A stretch of DNA of 8,533 bases, taken from the NCBI GenBank assembly GCA_030600625.1, contig JAUVLS010000040.1, forward strand, positions 1 through 8,533, read 5' to 3'. The notes beneath the pieces were generated by a model that was given only the letters and a program-made list of their open reading frames with translations, had not been told where the DNA came from and searched no databases. The translations under genes and the position numbers were made by a program. This document shows positions 6,131 to 8,533 of this stretch, piece by piece (the stretch's first letter is position 1; each line of letters starts with the position of its first letter). This stretch comes from Bacteroidales bacterium. GTDB lineage: Bacteria > Bacteroidota > Bacteroidia > Bacteroidales > UBA12077.

Positions 6131-7051
6131 ATGAAAAAAGTTCTTGTTGCAACCGAAAAACCATTTGCTCCTGCGGCAGTGGCAAAAATTAAGGAAGTAT
6201 TAGATAAAGCTAATTACGAATTAGTATTATTAGAAAAATATACAGATAACTCTGAATTTTTAAAAGCAGTAGAAGATGTTGATGCCTTGATTGTTCGTTC
6301 CGATAAAGTTACAAAAGAAGTTGTTGACGCTGCTAAAAATTTAAAAATTGTTGTTAGAGCTGGTGCGGGTTACGATAATCTTGATCTGGAAGCTTGTACG
6401 GCAAAAAATGTTGTAGCAATGAATACTCCCGGTCAAAATTCAAATGCTGTTGCTGAATTGGCTTTGGGTATGATGGTTATGATAGCACGTGGAAATTATA
6501 ACGGTAAAGCCGGCACTGAATTAAAAGGTAAAAAACTGGGTATTCATGCTTATGGTAATGTAGGATATTATGTTGCTGAAATTGCTAAAGGATTTGGAAT
6601 GAACATTTATGCTTTCGATCCTTTTGTAGATAATGAGGAAATTAAAAAAGCAAATATAACTCCGGTTGATTCAGCCGAAGAGCTATACTCAACTTGTCAG
6701 TATGTTTCATTACATATTCCTTCAAACGAAAAAACTAAAAAATCAATAGGATTTGATTTGTTAAGTAAGATGCCAAAAAATGCAACCCTTGTTAATACTG
6801 CCAGAAAAGAAGTAATTAACGAAGAAGAGTTGCTGAAAGTTTTTGCAGAAAGAGAAGATTTTAGTTATGTGTCGGATATTGCTCCCGATTGTAAAGATGA
6901 GATTGCAGATAAATTCGAAGGTAGATTTTTCTTTACTCCAAAGAAAATGGGTGCTCAAACTGCTGAGGCAAATATTAATGCAGGAGGAGCTGCCGCAAAT
7001 CAAATTATCGACTTTCTTGAAAACGGAAATACAACTTTTAAAGTAAACTAA
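6131..7051 (+). CDS. serA: 3-Phosphoglycerate dehydrogenase, short lysine-type (type III) form
   Basis: This NAD-dependent enzyme oxidises 3-phosphoglycerate to 3-phosphohydroxypyruvate, the first step of serine synthesis and the supplier of SerC. At 306 residues it has only the substrate- and nucleotide-binding domains and no C-terminal ACT or ASB domain, so classical serine feedback through ACT is not expected. Substrate-side motifs are VRSDKV (55-60), VRAGAGYDNLDLE (75-87) and NTPGQNSNAVAELALG (98-113). The NAD fold is KKLGIHAYGNVG (134-145) with Asp163 (AFDPF) ending the second strand; the first glycine of GxGxxG is Ala140. Arg225 (NTARKE) fits the catalytic arginine. Where most family members have TPHxGG with the catalytic histidine, this protein has TPKKMGAQT (269-277), so Lys271 stands in its place, and the usual Glu-Pro upstream is absent. 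The same arrangement is known to me from Bacteroides and Entamoeba PGDHs. It is a normal clade form, not a decayed gene. Confidence 0.93.
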   Translation: MKKVLVATEKPFAPAAVAKIKEVLDKANYELVLLEKYTDNSEFLKAVEDVDALIVRSDKVTKEVVDAAKNLKIVVRAGAGYDNLDLEACTAKNVVAMNTPGQNSNAVAELALGMMVMIARGNYNGKAGTELKGKKLGIHAYGNVGYYVAEIAKGFGMNIYAFDPFVDNEEIKKANITPVDSAEELYSTCQYVSLHIPSNEKTKKSIGFDLLSKMPKNATLVNTARKEVINEEELLKVFAEREDFSYVSDIAPDCKDEIADKFEGRFFFTPKKMGAQTAEANINAGGAAANQIIDFLENGNTTFKVN

Positions 7052-7056
7052 AAATA

Positions 7057-7226
7057 AGTTTAAGGTTTCTAGTTCAAGGTTTCAAGTTATAGTACGAGAA
7101 AATAAATTAGATATTACTTAAACTATTAAATACATAATTAAATTAATTTCAACTTAAGATAAAGTTCCGGTAAGAAGATTTTTGGAAGTAAATTTGAATA
7201 CAACTTTAAACTAAGAACTTTAAACC
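7057..7226. repeat. Inverted-repeat-bounded spacer between serA and the DUF1015 gene
   Basis: The 25-nt arm at 7057-7081 matches the reverse complement of 7202-7226 at 19 of 25 positions, bracketing 170 bp of AT-rich non-coding DNA. The left arm belongs to a 14-nt tandem repeat (GTTTAAGGTTTCTA at 7058-7071, GTTCAAGGTTTCAA at 7072-7085, partial third unit 7086-7088). The right arm likewise contains two ACTTTAAAC-type units (7203-7211 and 7217-7225). Low complexity inflates such matches, so an element boundary is plausible but not proven. No open frame lies inside. Confidence 0.4.
7189..7196 (+). promoter_or_regulatory. Possible -7 element of the DUF1015 gene
   Basis: TAAATTTG is an exact TAnnTTTG match 66 nt before the DUF1015 start codon. 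No TTTG lies at the -33 distance; only GTTC at 7164-7167 is near. If used, the leader of about 60 nt would include the hairpin at 7226-7245. Confidence 0.33.
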
Positions 7227-7245
7227 TGCCTGACGGCAGTCAGGC
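7226..7245. repeat. GC-rich hairpin ahead of the DUF1015 gene
   Basis: GCCTGAC (7228-7234) and GTCAGGC (7239-7245) are exact complements around GGCA. The overlapping CTGCC (7226-7230) and GGCAG (7235-7239) form a second stem around TGAC, so the two folds exclude each other. The hairpin is flanked on both sides by TTTAAA (7219-7224 and 7246-7251). It ends 17 nt before the start codon and is much GC-richer than its surroundings. It has only a short T stretch after it, so it is a weak terminator; a dispersed repeat or leader structure is likelier. Confidence 0.65.
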
Positions 7246-7262
7246 TTTAAACCAATAAAAAC

Positions 7263-8513
7263 ATGGCAATAATAAAACCATTTAAAGGATTAAGACCTCC
7301 AAAGAAAATTGCACAGGATGTAGCATCATTACCTTATGATGTTATGAATAGTAAAGAAGCTGCTGTAATGGCTGAAGGAAAAGAGTGTTCATTATTACAT
7401 ATTACAAAAGCAGAGATTGATTGTCCTGCGGGAACTGATGTACATTCTGAAACAGTATATAATAAAGCCGTTGAAAATTTTAAAACCTTACAGGAAAAAG
7501 GATGGTTAGTACAGGATGATGAAGCAAAATTTTATATTTATGCTCAAACAATGGATGGCCGTACTCAATACGGTATTGTAGGTGCTGCTGCATGTGCCGA
7601 TTATCATAACGGTATTATTAAAAAGCATGAGTTAACCCGCCCTGAAAAAGAAGATGACAGAATGGTTTTAACTCGTTATACTAATGCGAATATAGAGCCG
7701 GTATTTTTTTCATACAAAGCTGTTCCTGAAATTGATGTAATAGTTGAGAATATTGTTAAAAATCAGGAAGCTGATTATGATTTTGTTGCTGAAGATGATT
7801 TTGGACATCATTTTTGGGCAATAAACAATGCTGATACAAATCAGAAATTGGAAGAATTATTTGCTACAAAAGTTCCTTATACTTATGTTGCTGATGGACA
7901 TCACAGAACAGCTGCCGCTGCTCGAATTGGAATCGAAAAACAAAAACAAAATTCAAATCATACCGGGGATGAAGAGTATAATTTTTTTATGGCTGTTCAT
8001 TTTCCCGATAATCAATTAAAAATTATTGATTACAATCGTGTAGTTAAAGATTTAAACGGTTTGTCTGCAGAAGAATTAGTTGAAAAATTGAAATCTTCAT
8101 TCGAGATTGAAAAAATTGGTGCTGAAATTTATAAACCAGCAAAACTTCATGAATTTAGCATGTATTTAGAAGGCAACTGGTATAAGTTAACTGCAAAGGA
8201 GGGAACTTATAATGATAATGATCCAATCGGAGTTCTTGATGTTACGATTCTCTCAAAACAAGTTCTTGAACCAATTTTTGATATAGTTGATTTAAGAACA
8301 TCAAAAAGAATTGATTTTATAGGTGGAATCCGAGGATTGGGTGAGTTAAATAAAAGAGTTGATAGTGGTGATATGAAGGTTGCATTTGCCTTATATCCAG
8401 CTTCATTACAACAGTTAATTGATATTGCAGATTCAGGTAATATTATGCCTCCAAAAACAACCTGGTTTGAACCTAAATTACGTAGTGGATTGGTAATTCA
8501 TAAACTGGATTAA
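7263..8513 (+). CDS. DUF1015 family protein linked to serC-serA
   Basis: A 416-residue cytoplasmic protein of the DUF1015 family (COG4198 type); no signal peptide or membrane segment is present, and the length is normal for the family. Recognisable family blocks are IKPFKGLRPPKKIAQDVASLPYD (4-26), KKHELTRPEKEDDRMVLTRYTNANIEPVFFSY (120-151), YVADGHHRTAAAAR (208-221), AVHFPDNQLKIIDYNRVV (244-261), KRIDFIGG (348-355) and the C-terminal ALYPASLQQLIDIADSGNIMPPKTTWFEPKLRSGLVIHKL (376-415). The D-G-H-H-R motif (211-215) resembles the phosphate-handling motif of ParB/sulfiredoxin-fold proteins, a group that includes free-serine kinases; that link is inference. I know no established reaction for the family. 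The position after serC and serA is, from memory, common in Bacteroidota and suggests a role around serine or phosphoserine. The frame is intact and ends 20 nt before the window edge. The start follows an A-rich leader. Confidence 0.9.
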   Translation: MAIIKPFKGLRPPKKIAQDVASLPYDVMNSKEAAVMAEGKECSLLHITKAEIDCPAGTDVHSETVYNKAVENFKTLQEKGWLVQDDEAKFYIYAQTMDGRTQYGIVGAAACADYHNGIIKKHELTRPEKEDDRMVLTRYTNANIEPVFFSYKAVPEIDVIVENIVKNQEADYDFVAEDDFGHHFWAINNADTNQKLEELFATKVPYTYVADGHHRTAAAARIGIEKQKQNSNHTGDEEYNFFMAVHFPDNQLKIIDYNRVVKDLNGLSAEELVEKLKSSFEIEKIGAEIYKPAKLHEFSMYLEGNWYKLTAKEGTYNDNDPIGVLDVTILSKQVLEPIFDIVDLRTSKRIDFIGGIRGLGELNKRVDSGDMKVAFALYPASLQQLIDIADSGNIMPPKTTWFEPKLRSGLVIHKLD

Positions 8514-8533
8514 TAAGCTTAGTTTTATACATA

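Noticed and set aside
6761..7003. Reverse-strand open frame of 80 codons, and a short same-strand frame at 6843-7046
   Set aside because: Both overlap the conserved 3' part of serA in other frames; low stop density here follows from the codon composition of serA.
6131..7051. serA as a truncated gene because it lacks the ACT domain
   Set aside because: The frame ends naturally with FLENGNTTFKVN, which as I recall is the usual end of the Bacteroides-type short enzyme, and no ACT-like sequence follows in any frame.
7828..8019. Short + strand frame inside the DUF1015 gene
   Set aside because: It overlaps the family's conserved DGHHR region in another frame and shows no recognisable protein features.

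Overview
The window comes from an AT-rich member of the Bacteroidota, most likely Bacteroidales or a close relative. Four things point there. Two consecutive genes end in type IX secretion (T9SS) sorting domains. Gene starts lack Shine-Dalgarno sequences and have A-rich leaders. At least one promoter fits the Bacteroidota TTTG / TAnnTTTG pattern. The serA-type protein carries motifs (AYGNVG, TPKKMGAQT) that I recognise from Bacteroides-type 3-phosphoglycerate dehydrogenases. All supported genes are on the + strand.

Region 1 (1-2600) is a surface/secreted-protein region. It holds the C-terminal end of one T9SS cargo protein and a complete 676-residue one with a signal peptide, a beta-sandwich N-terminal domain, two Ig-like domains, a 'choice-of-anchor J'/cleaved-adhesin-type domain and a T9SS sorting tail. 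Each gene is followed by a hairpin terminator, and the two terminators are 18/22 identical. A palindrome-bearing repeat of about 100 bp lies between the second gene and its terminator.

Region 2 (2700-8513) is a serine/glycine/one-carbon cluster: gcvT (aminomethyltransferase of the glycine cleavage system), a comB-type 2-phosphosulfolactate phosphatase, serC (phosphoserine aminotransferase), a short ACT-less serA with lysine in place of the usual catalytic histidine (type IIIK-like), and a DUF1015 protein with a DGHHR motif. SerA and SerC carry out the first two steps of phosphorylated serine synthesis (3-phosphoglycerate to 3-phosphohydroxypyruvate to O-phosphoserine). GcvT belongs to glycine breakdown and feeds one-carbon units to folate. 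ComB would make sulfolactate. No phosphoserine phosphatase is in the window. The DUF1015 protein is the only member of unknown function and the best candidate here for undescribed biochemistry.

The genes are separated by gaps of about 80-230 bp rather than tightly packed. Two of these gaps are filled by compact inverted-repeat elements: 5929-6097, with perfect 13-bp terminal inverted repeats and a 20-nt palindrome, and 7057-7226, with degenerate 25-nt arms. Three unrelated perfect palindromes occur in three different gaps. I saw no tRNA, rRNA, CRISPR array, transposase gene or riboswitch. The window is mostly ordinary core metabolism. The items worth pursuing are the DUF1015 linkage, the lysine-type PGDH, the ComB placement and the small repeat elements.
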